Below the pieces are notes generated by a model. The model was not told where the DNA came from. It ran no database searches and worked only from the letters and a program-made list of their open reading frames with translations. This document shows positions 45,474 through 56,122 of a stretch of DNA of 64,000 nucleotides, one piece after another. The stretch's first letter is position 1. Each line of letters begins with the position of its first letter. Position numbers and translations under genes: made by a program. Source of the stretch: Ceratorhiza oryzae-sativae (taxonomy: Eukaryota > Basidiomycota > Agaricomycetes > Cantharellales > Ceratobasidiaceae); NCBI GenBank assembly GCA_030998015.1, contig JARWMV010000243.1, positions 744,001 to 808,000 of the forward strand, in the 5' to 3' direction.

Positions 45474-47492
45474 ATGCAGCCCGAGATACCCGTGTCGCCG
45501 CCCCGCTTGCTCACCCGACGAACACAGCCGGCACCGAGCCACAAGAGCAGCCGACTGCACAAGTTGCTCGGTCTCCAGCCCCCTCTCGACGTCCGCTCCA
45601 ACTTGCACGACACCATGTTCGTCGTCCCCCGCTCGTCGGTCGATCCCGTCTACGAACGAGCAATGGCTCCCACGCCCGACCCTGGGTGTTCTGGCACAAT
45701 GAGCATGGGAATCGGTATCAGCCGCGGGTTCTTGCCGAGGTTGTTGGAGATGATCACAACACCTGGCAAGAGCCGCAAGGGCAAGTCCCGGGTGGTCTAC
45801 GAGTACATGGACGGCGAGCTTCTCCCACTCGACGGCGAAGAGGGCGAGCTCATCGACGACGAGGCGTGCTTTCTCGAGGCTGGCGAGTCTGGTGGGATCG
45901 GTGAGCTCTCAGTTGGCTAGGCCAGGGCTACAACTGATACGTCATGATTTTGTTTCAAAAAGATATATTAGGTCTCCTCCCGCCTGAGCTTGCGCTCCAT
46001 GTCCTGCTCCAGCTCGATTTGGACTCGGTGGTGGCGTGCCTGGGCGTGAGCCATGCATGGCGAGGCTGGCTGCGGATGACACGTCTGGCGCATGTTGTTC
46101 TATCGGCAGCCGGGCTGGACGGTCAACATTGCCAGGCGAAGGGCTCAGTTGCTCGCTCCGCATGGTCGCCAGGTCCTGCTGAGCTCGTTGACTGCTGCGC
46201 GCCGGTCGTCGTCCAGTTCCGGCGCATCCGGCGCAGGGTCACTCAATTGGCAGGAATTGTTCCGCCAACGACACAGTATTGCCCGCAAATGGTCCTTTGG
46301 TGTGGCTCGGCCCTCCAAGTTGACGGGGCACTTGGACAGCGTTTACTGTCTTGAGCTCGACGCTGCATCGGACACGATTGTCACCGGCTCCCGTGATAGG
46401 ACGATCAAACTGTGGAGCGTGCGCACCGGAGAGCTGAAAGAGACCCTGGTTGCACACGAAGGGAGCGTGTTGTGTTTGAAGGTCGAGTTGCATGCCGACG
46501 GAACTGGTTTCATGTGCTCCGGGAGCAGCGACCGAACGGTACGTGTTTGGGAGCGGAGTCCAAGCACGGGCTGGGTGGTCAAGGCTGTGTTGACTGGCCA
46601 TGCGGGAGGTGTATTGGATTTGAGGATGGATGAGCGGTGGATTGTGAGCTGGTGAGTGCATTGCTCGTGGTTTTCAAAACCGGCGTGTTCAATTGCTTTT
46701 TTTTTCGTGGATAGCTCGAAGGATACGTTGATCCGTGTATGGGATCGACAAACGTTGGAGATGCACTGCGTGCTAAGGGGACACGATGGCCCTGTCAACG
46801 CTGTTGGGTTTGTTGCTTTGCTCTATTGCCAAAGATAGGCAACTCAGTTTTTTCACAGGCTTCAGGCCGGCCAGGTGGTCAGTGCGAGCGGCGACGGCAC
46901 GATGATTCTCTGGGATACCGAAACCGGAAACCGCGTGCGGACCTTTACGGGACACGACAAGGGCTTGGCATGTGTTGAGTTCAAGGTACGCCCATTTTTC
47001 CAGCCCGCTTTCCGTTTTCTCACTCGTTCTTCGGTACGAAAGGGCGACACAATTATCTCTGGATCCAACGACCGCAAGATCAAGGTCTGGAGTGCGTCGA
47101 CTGGGGAATGTATTCATACTCTACCCGGCCACGAGCTCTTGGTGCGCGCCCTAGCGTATGATGCTGTGTCGGGTCGACTCGTGAGTGCGAGTTATGATCG
47201 AACGATTAAAGTCTGGGATTTGAGCGACTGCCGAGTGAGTTTGTTTTCGCTCAAACCTATTGGTTGAGGCTAAAAAAGAATTAGGAGGGCGGGTGGAAAC
47301 TCGTGCGCGAGTTTAAGAACTTGCACGATAGCCATATATTTGACGTCAAGTTTGATGCGACAAAGATCGTTAGGTGAGCAGAACTTCCCAAGCGTGTCGG
47401 CGGAGCTAATGTTATAAAATAGTACATCGCATGACCAGAAGATTTTGGTTCTCGATTTCGCGTATGACGTAGATAGCCTACTCTTTATCTAA
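45474..47492 (+). CDS. F-box/WD40-repeat protein, SCF ubiquitin ligase substrate receptor
   Basis: Substrate adaptor for SCF (cullin-1) ubiquitin ligases, similar in plan to fungal Met30/Pop1 and animal beta-TrCP. The start at 45474 gives MQPEIPVSPPRLLTRRTQPA. A basic/Pro-rich N-terminus and an acidic stretch (DGEEGELIDDEACFLEAGES) come before an intron (about 45901-45960). Then the F-box: DILGLLPPELALHVLLQLDL, DSVVACLGVSHAWRG. A frame change near 46085 precedes WRMLFYRQPGW. WD40 repeats follow: LTGHLDSVYCLELDAASDTI / GSRDRTIKLWSV; LVAHEGSVLCL / GSSDRTVRVWER; LTGHAGGVLDLRM / SKDTLIRVWDR; LRGHDGPVNAV / SASGDGTMILWDTE; FTGHDKGLACVEF / GSNDRKIKVWSA; LPGHELLVRALAYD / SASYDRTIKVWDLS; and a last HDQKILVLDF. 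That makes about seven blades, enough for a closed propeller. Confidence 0.83.
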
Positions 47493-47969
47493 GCGACCCA
47501 ACTCCTCAACGACCCCGACAACGCCAGACCGGGTGTATTCTCAAGTGTGTACTGTTTTGATTGTTTCATTTTATGTTTCTAGAGTGTGGTTTTTGCGGTA
47601 TACCCTCTATTGCCGACCCTTATTTATGCGCCGCACTGTTCAGCTAATCATATGTGCCCTGCTATCTCACTTGTCTCGTTCTCTCATCTCGGTTGCAACC
47701 CCACCTGTGTTCGTTTAATCCAGTTTTTACTACTGACATTCTGGTCATTTTATCTGCACGAACAGACTTATGGAAATGTTGTGTGTTTTGTCTAATGTAA
47801 TAGTATTATTGCTGGCGTGTTGCTGCGAAATGGATGGCGTTTTCAGGGGCTGTACAGGTGGGATGTGCAGGACCGACGTGGGAGAAGCGCCGTTGTGCCG
47901 ATGCCACGGGGACAAGTGTGACACCACATTTATTACTCTCGTCTAACCCGCCAGCAGTGGGATGCGGCC
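47493..47969. other. Intergenic region
   Basis: About 480 bp, pyrimidine-rich on the plus strand between 47530 and 47760. No gene is recognised. It presumably holds the F-box gene terminator and the IRE1 promoter. Confidence 0.4.
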
Positions 47970-50900
47970 ATGTTGTCCGTGGTGATCCAGCTCTGTGTTG
48001 TGCTCGTCGTGCTCTGTGCTGCGAGCGACTCGTACTACCGGCCCTCGACCCATGCCAGCATCCGCAAGTTCTCCAAGGAGCTCGGCGCCGCCCGACGCCC
48101 GCACTCCAACGCCGCCGACCGATGGCGCGAGCGGCCCCCCATGCGCCCCCATCCAGTGGCGGGTCAGATTGTCGGCGAAGACGTCAGACTCGCGGACATC
48201 GTGCTCGCAGCCAGCATCGACGGCCACTTCCACGCGCTCAACCGAACCGACGGCGAGCTCCTCTGGTCCATGACCGATGATCTAGCCTACACCAAGTCCC
48301 CCCGCGACCCAAACACCGAGAGCGCCCCGCCCATGAACTCCCAATCGTTGTTGTACAATCTCGTCCGCAGCGACCACCGTCGGTTGGTCGATCCCGCACA
48401 CGCACATCACGACGTGGACGAGCACGAGACGTACATCGTCGAGCCCCAGACCGGTGACATTTTCGTGCTTGCGCCTGACGCCGAGGGCGAGAAGGATCCG
48501 GCGGTCGAGCGGCTCGGGTATTCGGTTCCGCAGCTGGTCGAGCTTTCGCCGTTTGTGCCTCCCGAGGACGAGGATCGGGTGTTTATTGGGAAAAAGACGA
48601 CGTCGTTGATCAGCCTTGATCTGCTCACTGGACGGATTCTGAGTGTATATGGCGAACGCTGTGCATGGGACTACAATGATGAGGCTGAACCGGAGGGCCC
48701 GGTCGACGTGGATGCGTTGTTGGATGATTTGGATGGGACGAGGGAGATGCCCAAGAAGCAGCGACCTGTCGAGGTAGTCATTGGACGCACAGGTGTGTTG
48801 AGCCTGTTGTTTTCTTTTCGAGGATGGTGGCTGATGACCTATAGATTATCATATATCCGTGCGGGTTGGTGGAAAGGTCGTTCAAGAGCTCTCATTTACA
48901 AAATACGCTGCCGATGGCGTGCATCGCGCAATTCAAGCTGCGTGGACTCGGTCGCCGGACGCAACATACTTCCAACCTAGCCCAGAGGAGAATGGCAGCA
49001 AGCTGTATTCATTCTCAAACGGACAGCTGAAGCACTACGCGATTACCTATCCTGTGATGTATGTCTATTCCTGGCCGACGGCTGAGTTAAACTGAATGCC
49101 TTTGCAATAGCGTTGCCGTATTTGACGCCGTGATTCTTCCTGGCAAACGTAATCCCATCCTTCTCCAGCAACCGACCCCAAAGCTCTCGGATCTTTCGGC
49201 AGCGTGGACTGCAAATAGCATGGACGTCCCTTCAGTTACCTATGTGGGTCGGATCGACAATAGCTTGTTCGCGCTCGGCCATGTCAACTACCCGCTCGTC
49301 ATCTTCACCCCACCGAGCAAAAAGGACAGGGTCCCGCGCATCGACGATGGAGGCAGGACTATTCCTGGCCCTAGTGATGTCAAGTGCAACGGTCTGGATT
49401 GCTACGTCGGGCTTAGAATTAGCCGACCTGCTGCGCGTTCGAGTTTGAGCCGGTTGATCACGGACGGCGAGGACCATGAACTCGCGGCTGTCGTTCCCAA
49501 GTACAAGGGGGACGTACCAAGCACGTTTGTCAACCACGAAGTCTCGCATTCCAAATCTCGTTCTCGCTCGCAAACCAAGACGGCCATCGGGGCGGTCCAA
49601 CCAACACGGACGACAACGCATAACAGCTCGGAGCATTCTGTCCCCAGCTCCATCCCGGGACGAGAAGAGGAAGCCGTCCCCGAGGCCACGCCGTCGCATC
49701 GAACTGTACTCGGTCGTTTGGCGGGCGAATGGATTGCTGCATGGGCTGGGGCGGGCACTGTTTTGCTTTCGACCTTGGTGTTTGGCTTTGGGCTCGTTAG
49801 TAAGAGCAAAGGAGGCTCTTGGAGGGCAAAAGAGGCCCAAGACGAGAAGACTCAAGCTCAGATTCCCGATGAAAAGCTCAAGGAGGTGGACGATGAAGAG
49901 GATGAAGATGACGATGTGCCCCCACCCGTCCCGCCGAAACCTGCTCACTACTCGTTGTCCAAGATAACCGGCAACCCGTACATGATCACGGTCGATTCAC
50001 GACCTGCTCCGCCGCCCAAAGATCACAAGAGGCCAAGATCAAGCGGATTCGACCACGTACGAGGGCCGGGCTGCCGAGTTCGGCAAGTGTGCCTGTATTG
50101 CCCGCTGGAAACCCCGGGATGTCGGTCGAAGCCAACGGGGCTAGCAGCGCGGTGGAACTTGCTAGAACGATCACGGCAGAACCTGATTCGGTAGAACCTT
50201 CAAATGCGGCGGTAGAGCCAGCCGATATAACCACGGCGGCTGAAGAAACCGAGGTTGAGGCGCCCGGGAAGAAGCGTGTTCGTCGTGGGCGACGTGGAAA
50301 GGGACGTGGCAAGGGCGGGAGCAAGGACAAGGACATCGGGAGCGGTGCGGACGAGACGCCCCAACCAACGATCACTGGCACTATTTCCGAGGGCAACGGC
50401 TCTGAGACGTTTGTCCAGGTAGACCGACCGGATACGCTGGTTATCGAGAAGCCTGCGGTTGTGGCCCCGGCGTCGTCGTTGGTTGTAACAGAGAATGTGT
50501 TGGGTGAGCTGAGTATATGCGCGGCAGTCTTGACCCTAACTGATGTGGATCGGGTATGCAGGGTATGGCTCTCATGGAACGGTTGTATACAAGGGCAGGT
50601 TCCAAGGCCGGTCCGTCGCCGTTAAACGACTACTACACGACTTTGTGACTCTCGCGTCACGCGAGGTCGCTCTCCTGCAAGAGTCAGACGACCACCCGAA
50701 CGTGATCAGATACTACTATGAAGAACGCCGGGACAACTTCCTCTACATTGCTCTCGAACTTTGTCCATGCTCTTTAGCGGATCTAGTCGAACGACCGCAC
50801 ATGTTCCCGGAAGTCTCCGCGTCGTTTGATTGCAAACGGGCGCTCGGACAGGTCACAGCTGGGCTCAAGCACCTGCACGCGCTCAAGATCGTGCACCGAG

Positions 50901-51910
50901 ATATCAAGCCGCAAAATATCCTCGTCTCGGCGCGGGGATCGATGTTGATCTCTGACTTTGGGTGTGTCGCAAGCTCGATGTAGACCAGACGAGCTTCTTG
51001 CCGACCGCGTACGGGAACATGGCTGCTGGAACGGCCGGATGGCGTGCACCGGAGATTCTGAGTGGAGAAGTTAAACTGGACAAGCCCGAGCTCGATGTGT
51101 CGTCTGGCGGGTCGGGTCCGGCAGCGGGTCTACCCAGCAGGGGACGAGGTTGACGAGGAGTGTGGACGTGTTCGCGTTGGGTTGCTTGTACTACTATGTG
51201 CTCACCAACGGAGACCATCCGTATGGGACGCGCTACGAGCGGATGGGAATATCATGGCGGACCGGAAGATGTTGGGCGGGCTGGAGCAGTTTGGTGAAGA
51301 GGGAATAGAGGCGATCGATTTGATCACGAAGATGTTGAGTGCGGAGCCCAAGGCGCGGTAAGTCACACTTGGTCCCTCCATTCATGCTTGACACTCATCC
51401 ATGGCAACAGCCCCGACACGACTGCCTGTCTGATGCACCCCTACTTCTGGACACCCGGCCGCCGACTGGCATTTTTGCAAGACGCGTCGGACCGATTCGA
51501 GATTATGGAGCGGGACCCGCGCGAGCCTGGGCTCGTCGCACTCGAGACCAACGCAGTAGCGATCGTGGGGACCGACTGGCAACGCAAACTGGACAAGATG
51601 TTCATCGACAATCTGGGCAAGTTTAGAAAGTATGATGTGAAGAGCGTGCAGGATCTGCTGAGGGCTTTACGGAACAAGGTTGGTGCGGTCCTTATTTGGC
51701 ATCGAATGAGACTGAAGGGTTGGGTAGAAAAACCACTACCAAGACCTGCCGGACAATGTTAAGCGACATTTGGGGCCACTGCCCGAGGGGTTCCTGAGCT
51801 ATTTCACAAAGCGATACCCAAAGCTGTTCTTGCATGTTTACGGAGTGATAGAGAACTCGGCGTTGAAGACCGAGTCGATGTTCCGTTCGTATTTCACCCT
51901 TGAAGAGTAG
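47970..51910 (+). CDS. IRE1: IRE1 unfolded-protein-response sensor kinase/endoribonuclease (frame breaks)
   Basis: Single-pass ER membrane sensor. The lumenal domain detects unfolded proteins; the cytosolic kinase and RNase splice the HAC1/XBP1-type mRNA. The start at 47970 gives a signal peptide (MLSVVIQLCVVLVVLCAAS). Lumenal domain: DIVLAASIDGHFHALNRTDG, YIVEPQTGDIFVLAP, VFIGKKTTSLISLDLLTGRI and YHISVRVGGKVVQELSFTKY. Membrane helix: EWIAAWAGAGTVLLSTLVFG (about 49730-49790). Basic linker KKRVRRGRRGKGRGKGGSKD. Kinase: GYGSHGTVVYKG, VAVKRLL (Lys), HRDIKPQN, SDFG, GWRAPEIL. KEN RNase domain: LDKMFIDNLGKFRKYDVKSV, KKNHYQDLPDNVKRHLG, GFLSYFTKRYPKLFLHVY, stop 51908-51910. The frame slips by one base near 50030, 50962 (right after DFG), about 51115 and 51241; one extra base repairs most of these. 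All catalytic residues are present. Probable full length about 1,190 aa. Confidence 0.9.
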
Positions 51911-52492
51911 AGGTTTGTGTGCACGTTTCTTTATTTTTCGTATTTGTACCAGTCTCGTCGCATCCGCTTTCGTTGTCATTATTGGATTTGTACGTACTAT
52001 TGTATCTGTATCTGAGAATTGATTGTGCATTTTTTTTTGATGAACGCATTCTGGTTGGTCAATAAAAAGTTGGACTGGAGTGGTGTCGGGGCACGTGTGT
52101 TATCGGTGACGGGCTCATGGTCGATCGCCCAGTTTACGTCTGGGTGTGGTCTGTTTAAATAAATAAATAAAATCAGGTTGCTTGTCCGTTTGGGGTACTG
52201 CGGCAGCCGAAATGAAACCTTGACAAGCGTTCCAGACTGAATGGATGCTACCGAGGTGGATATATGCGCACACGAGCCAACCTCATCGGTCAGGGGTCAC
52301 GTGGACTGTTGACGCATACAGGCAGGGTCCCCACAAACGTGCGTGCGCCCCTTGGCACACGAGCGGCTGAACGGCTTCCCATTGGCTGTGTAGTATCTGT
52401 GCTCGCGCGACCGCTCCGGACATGTGTGTCGCTGCTGGTCACAGGCTGGATATATCCTGGCTGTTCATACCTGCTCTCTGCGTCTCCCCCTG
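51911..52492. other. Intergenic region
   Basis: About 580 bp. An AT-rich part (51930-52180, with a TAAATAAATAAA run near 52156) looks like IRE1 3' flank. The rest contains an open frame upstream of the bHLH gene without family similarity. Confidence 0.4.
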
Positions 52493-53481
52493 ATGTCTGC
52501 CCCGGTGGTCCCCACGTCTGCGAGTACCCCCACCACAGCGAGCAGCCCCATGTCTGCCAGCGAGCTCGTCAAGTCCAGTCCCGGTCTGCCAAGTCGCAGT
52601 ACCGGCCGATTGCGCCCGTCACACCTGTCCCCGTCGCCGAGCCCCCGCCAAAAGCCAAGCGTGGCCGCAAGCCCCACCCGGGATCCAAGAGCGCACGCGA
52701 GGCGATGCGCAAAGAGTCGCACAGCCGTATCGAGAAGCGCAGGTGTGTTTTATTGTTTCTAGTCGTCCTGGCCTGGTGCTCATTGGCTGTTTTTTGCAGG
52801 AGGGAAAAGATCAACGATACGCTCACGACACTGCGTCGGCTCATCGCCCAGGGCGAGGGCGTCCAACAGGAACAGAGCCCCCCGCCGACGCCCGAGCGCG
52901 AGTTCAAACTCGAGCTGTTGGAGCGCACCGTGGCGTTTGTCAAGGGCCTGTTGGAGCGCACACGTGAGCTAGAGCAGCAGCTGGCTGAGCTCAGGGGAGA
53001 GTCGGTTCAGGAACCGCCGGCGAAGCGAAAGAAGATGGCGACGCCCATGTCGTCCCCGACCGCCGGTCCGTCGGTCTCCCCACCTGTGGTCGACGAGCTC
53101 GCGCTGGACAGGGATGACGACGACGATGACGAGAGCAGTGCGTTGTCCGATCCGGAGCCTGAGCCTGAGCCTGAAGTCGACCCTGCGCCTGCGCCACGAT
53201 GGAGCATGTCGATCGCTGCGTTGCTCTCGCCTGCCATGGCATGTGCGCTCCCGTCTCCTCCGCCCTCGGGCCATCTTGCCAGCACCTACACCGAGACTCA
53301 ACACATGGAGACGCTTAGTCTGCCTCTGCCCGAAGTCGCCCTCCGTCCTTCGTCCGTATCGAATCCTACGACGAGTCTCAAGCGACCCCGCGAGGCCGAT
53401 GGAGATGAGGATACCGTCGCAGCTGCGCTCTTGCTCCAGTTTTCGAGTAAAACACCGATGAGTGTGTTGGGTATGAGTTAG
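52493..53481 (+). CDS. Basic helix-loop-helix transcription factor (one frame break)
   Basis: DNA-binding regulator. The start at 52493 gives MSAPVVPTSASTPTTASSPM; near 52585 the frame moves by one base (CCC run) and continues RSAKSQYRPIAPVTPVPVAE, KAKRGRKPHPGSKSAREAM. The basic region is RKESHSRIEKRRREKIND, split by a 57-nt intron (52743-52799). Helix 1 is TLTTLRRLI and helix 2 is FKLELLERTVAFVKGLLERT, running into a short leucine-zipper-like stretch (LEQQLAEL). The basic region keeps the His, Glu and Arg of E-box binders (H-S-x-I-E-K-R-R). The C-terminus has an acidic DRDDDDDDE patch, a PEPEPEPE run and a SLKRPREADG motif, stop 53481. An AKRGRKP segment may act as an AT-hook-like or nuclear-localisation motif. 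Target genes are unknown. Confidence 0.83.
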
Positions 53482-53720
53482 TCGTCTGGATTGCTTTCCA
53501 ACGGACTATGTAATTATATATTTTTTCTTCTCATTTTGGGTTTGTGCATCTGTAGATCTTGGTGAATTCCATTCAAGTGTTCGATGTTTGTCACGTGAAA
53601 CAGGGAGGCGGGGAAGGTGGTCATCATCGAGCCGCGACCACCTGGATCTCTAGACACTTTCGTTAGCTTCAAGTTGTACCTCGCTTCACTCATTCTTTTG
53701 TTAAGCTTAATTACACTTTA

Positions 53721-55973
53721 ATGCCTGGGCGTATCACACTCCGCCCTTCGAAGCGCTCGTTCACCGGTGAGCCAACGAGCTGGATATACACGATTCTTGG
53801 CGCCGACGTTTGCATGTAGATAACCATAGCCTTCTTCCTAACCGCGGCCAGAGCGGAGACACATTTGTATCCCCAGTTCCCACCAATAAGTTCTCGGCTT
53901 GGACATTTGGACGCGGGACGGTGGCGAGTACCTGATCCTTCTCCATGCCTCGATCGTCCCTCACCTCCAAGTAGATATGGCGAATATGGCCAGCGTACTA
54001 CTCCATACATGTGTGGCGGCCACTGTGGTACTCATATCTCACCGAACGCCCTATAACCTGGCGATCCCGAACGTGTTGGTTACTGTAGCTGGTACGTGCT
54101 GGGCTATCGCTAGCCAAGAGCAAGCATGTTGATGGTCGATTTTTTGTATTCAGGTGTGGTGATTGGTTTTGTTATTTCCTATCGGGCGTCGAGCGGGTGA
54201 GTCTCTGGTTGGAGTAGAGGCGCGAATGGGGCTGAGCATGGTGCAACGTTAGGTATGACAGGTACTGGCAAGGTCGAACAATGTGGTACGTTTTCCCATC
54301 ACTCTTGCTCCGTTTATTCTGTCTAACTGTTAGAATAGGTCCGACCTGATCAAAAACGCACGTACCATTGGCCGGCTTATCTGGCTACACGTGCCAAACA
54401 CGGTGTCTAAACCTGAGATAAAGATTTCGGAAAAGGAGAAAGCTCATGAAGCAGAGTTGGTCGTGGCCGAGAAGCGGGTGGCGCGGGTTGGTCGAAGGGT
54501 GAGTTGCTTTTTGTTTCAATAAACGGATGGGGAGAGTGACAAGGGGATAGCTTTGCTGTTGCGTTGAAGCACCATTTGAGGGAGAGCCCGTGAGTGACGC
54601 GGCGGTACCTGCAGGAAGAGGATGCTGATAGTATTTGGTAGGGGATTTACTACGAGGATTTGTATTACCTCGTGACGACTGTGCCGCATGTGAGTCCTTC
54701 TGGGGATTCTATTGCTCCTGTCTCATGCTGTACTAGATTTCGCAACAATTCTCGACAACCTCTCCCACTACAGCAACCTTCGCCGCTGGTCCGAGCACCT
54801 CTGCCCGGCTGGGTGACAATCCCCACCACCAATACGGCACCTTTCGACCCCCACTCGATACAAACGTCAATGGTCTTACATCGTTTCCCTTTCCTTCACC
54901 ACCCTCTCCTACTCCCTCTCATCCACTTCTTCCGACAAACAGACCACCTCCGACTATTCCCAAACCTTCTCGCTCGGTATTCCCATTTACATCGCTGGTC
55001 GTGCCATTTACGGCTGTTCTTGGTTTATTTTCATGGGTTGCTTCTAAGACAACAAAGAGCGGGAGCGGGCAAGTTTCGACCGATCCTGAACAAGCGCGTG
55101 GCCCAGAACCTCATACGCTTCCGACACGAAACGTCCAGCGCAAGTTTACATTTGGGAGGAAATATTATCCACTCGTGGCTGGAGAGAGCGAGTTGAATGT
55201 TCCATTGGCGATTTTGAGGCGGTTGAGCGAGTGGGTGGCTGTTCTTGACGCGAGGGGCACTGCTGGAGGTATGTAATGGGCAAATCGGGAAGCATAAATA
55301 TGACGATGACGGCTGCTGTTGTAGGTGCTGCGATTGGGGGGATTCTGGGTTGTATTAGTACTTTTGAGGACCAGTTGAGTGGGCTGGAGAAAATTCTGAC
55401 TACGCCATTGCCTTTGTGAGTATGCTTGGATGAACATACGAGTCATGCTAATATATCGGATAGCGTTTACTCGGTGCATATACGACAGTAAGCATCCACG
55501 AACTACCCAGCGTCTCCTCTTCTAACGTCATGAATAGTACTGTTTGGCTCTACTTGTTCTTCCTCCCGTTCCAGTTGACCGAGACGTTTGGATATTGGAC
55601 GATATTCGGGGTTAGTATTGCGGCATTCATGTTCCTTGGGCTTTTGGCAGCTGGAGAGGAGATTGAGCAACCGTTTGGTATGTACTGCCTTACTAGATTT
55701 TGATGCGTTCTTACATCCATGTGTTCAGGTTACGACGAAAACGACCTCGACCTCGATCTCTTTATCACCGAGATCCTCCATCGGGATTTGCAATCGCTCA
55801 TGGACATGTGGCCGTACAAACCCCAAACCCCCATCGAAGAGTATAGCTCTGGCGCAAGTGAGATTCGCAGAGTCGTCGATGCGCCTATTGATGTCGGAGA
55901 CGAGATTGGCGTAAACGAAGAAGGTCGAGTAGAAGGAAGTGCGCGTATGGCTGGGCGGGTTGACGAAATTTGA
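53721..55973 (+). CDS. Bestrophin-like anion channel (UPF0187 / RFP-TM family)
   Basis: Fungal member of the bestrophin-related channel family. The N-terminus is uncertain (ATG at 53721 is tentative). Recognisable blocks: PTNKFSAWTFGRGT, IWRIWPA and VLLHTCVAATVVLISHRTPY (joined by adding one base near 53985), NLAIPNVLVTVAG, VVIGFVISYRASSG, YDRYWQGRTMWSDLIKNART, GRLIWLHVPNTV, FGRKYYPLVAGESELNVPLA, GCISTFEDQLSGLEKILTTP, LPFVYSVHIRQ, TVWLYLFFLPFQLTETFGYW, FMFLGLLAAGEEIEQPFGYD and ENDLDLDLFITEILHRDLQS. The IE-x-PFGYDENDLDLD block matches the calcium-clasp-like region of the family. A second frame change probably lies near 54815 in the Pro-rich cytosolic loop. The protein ends at 55973. Probably located in the mitochondrial or plasma membrane; transport substrate unproven. 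Confidence 0.75.
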
Positions 55974-56122
55974 TACGAGGGCGTCAACGTATTTAATTGT
56001 GGATAGCTTCTTGTGATCTCTCGGCTTTTTCACAGCTGTTGTTGTTTCTTATTTATAGCGCTCGATGTACTTTCCATTCTCGGCAGTAATTACATCAATC
56101 GAACTGGGACTTGTCCACCACC

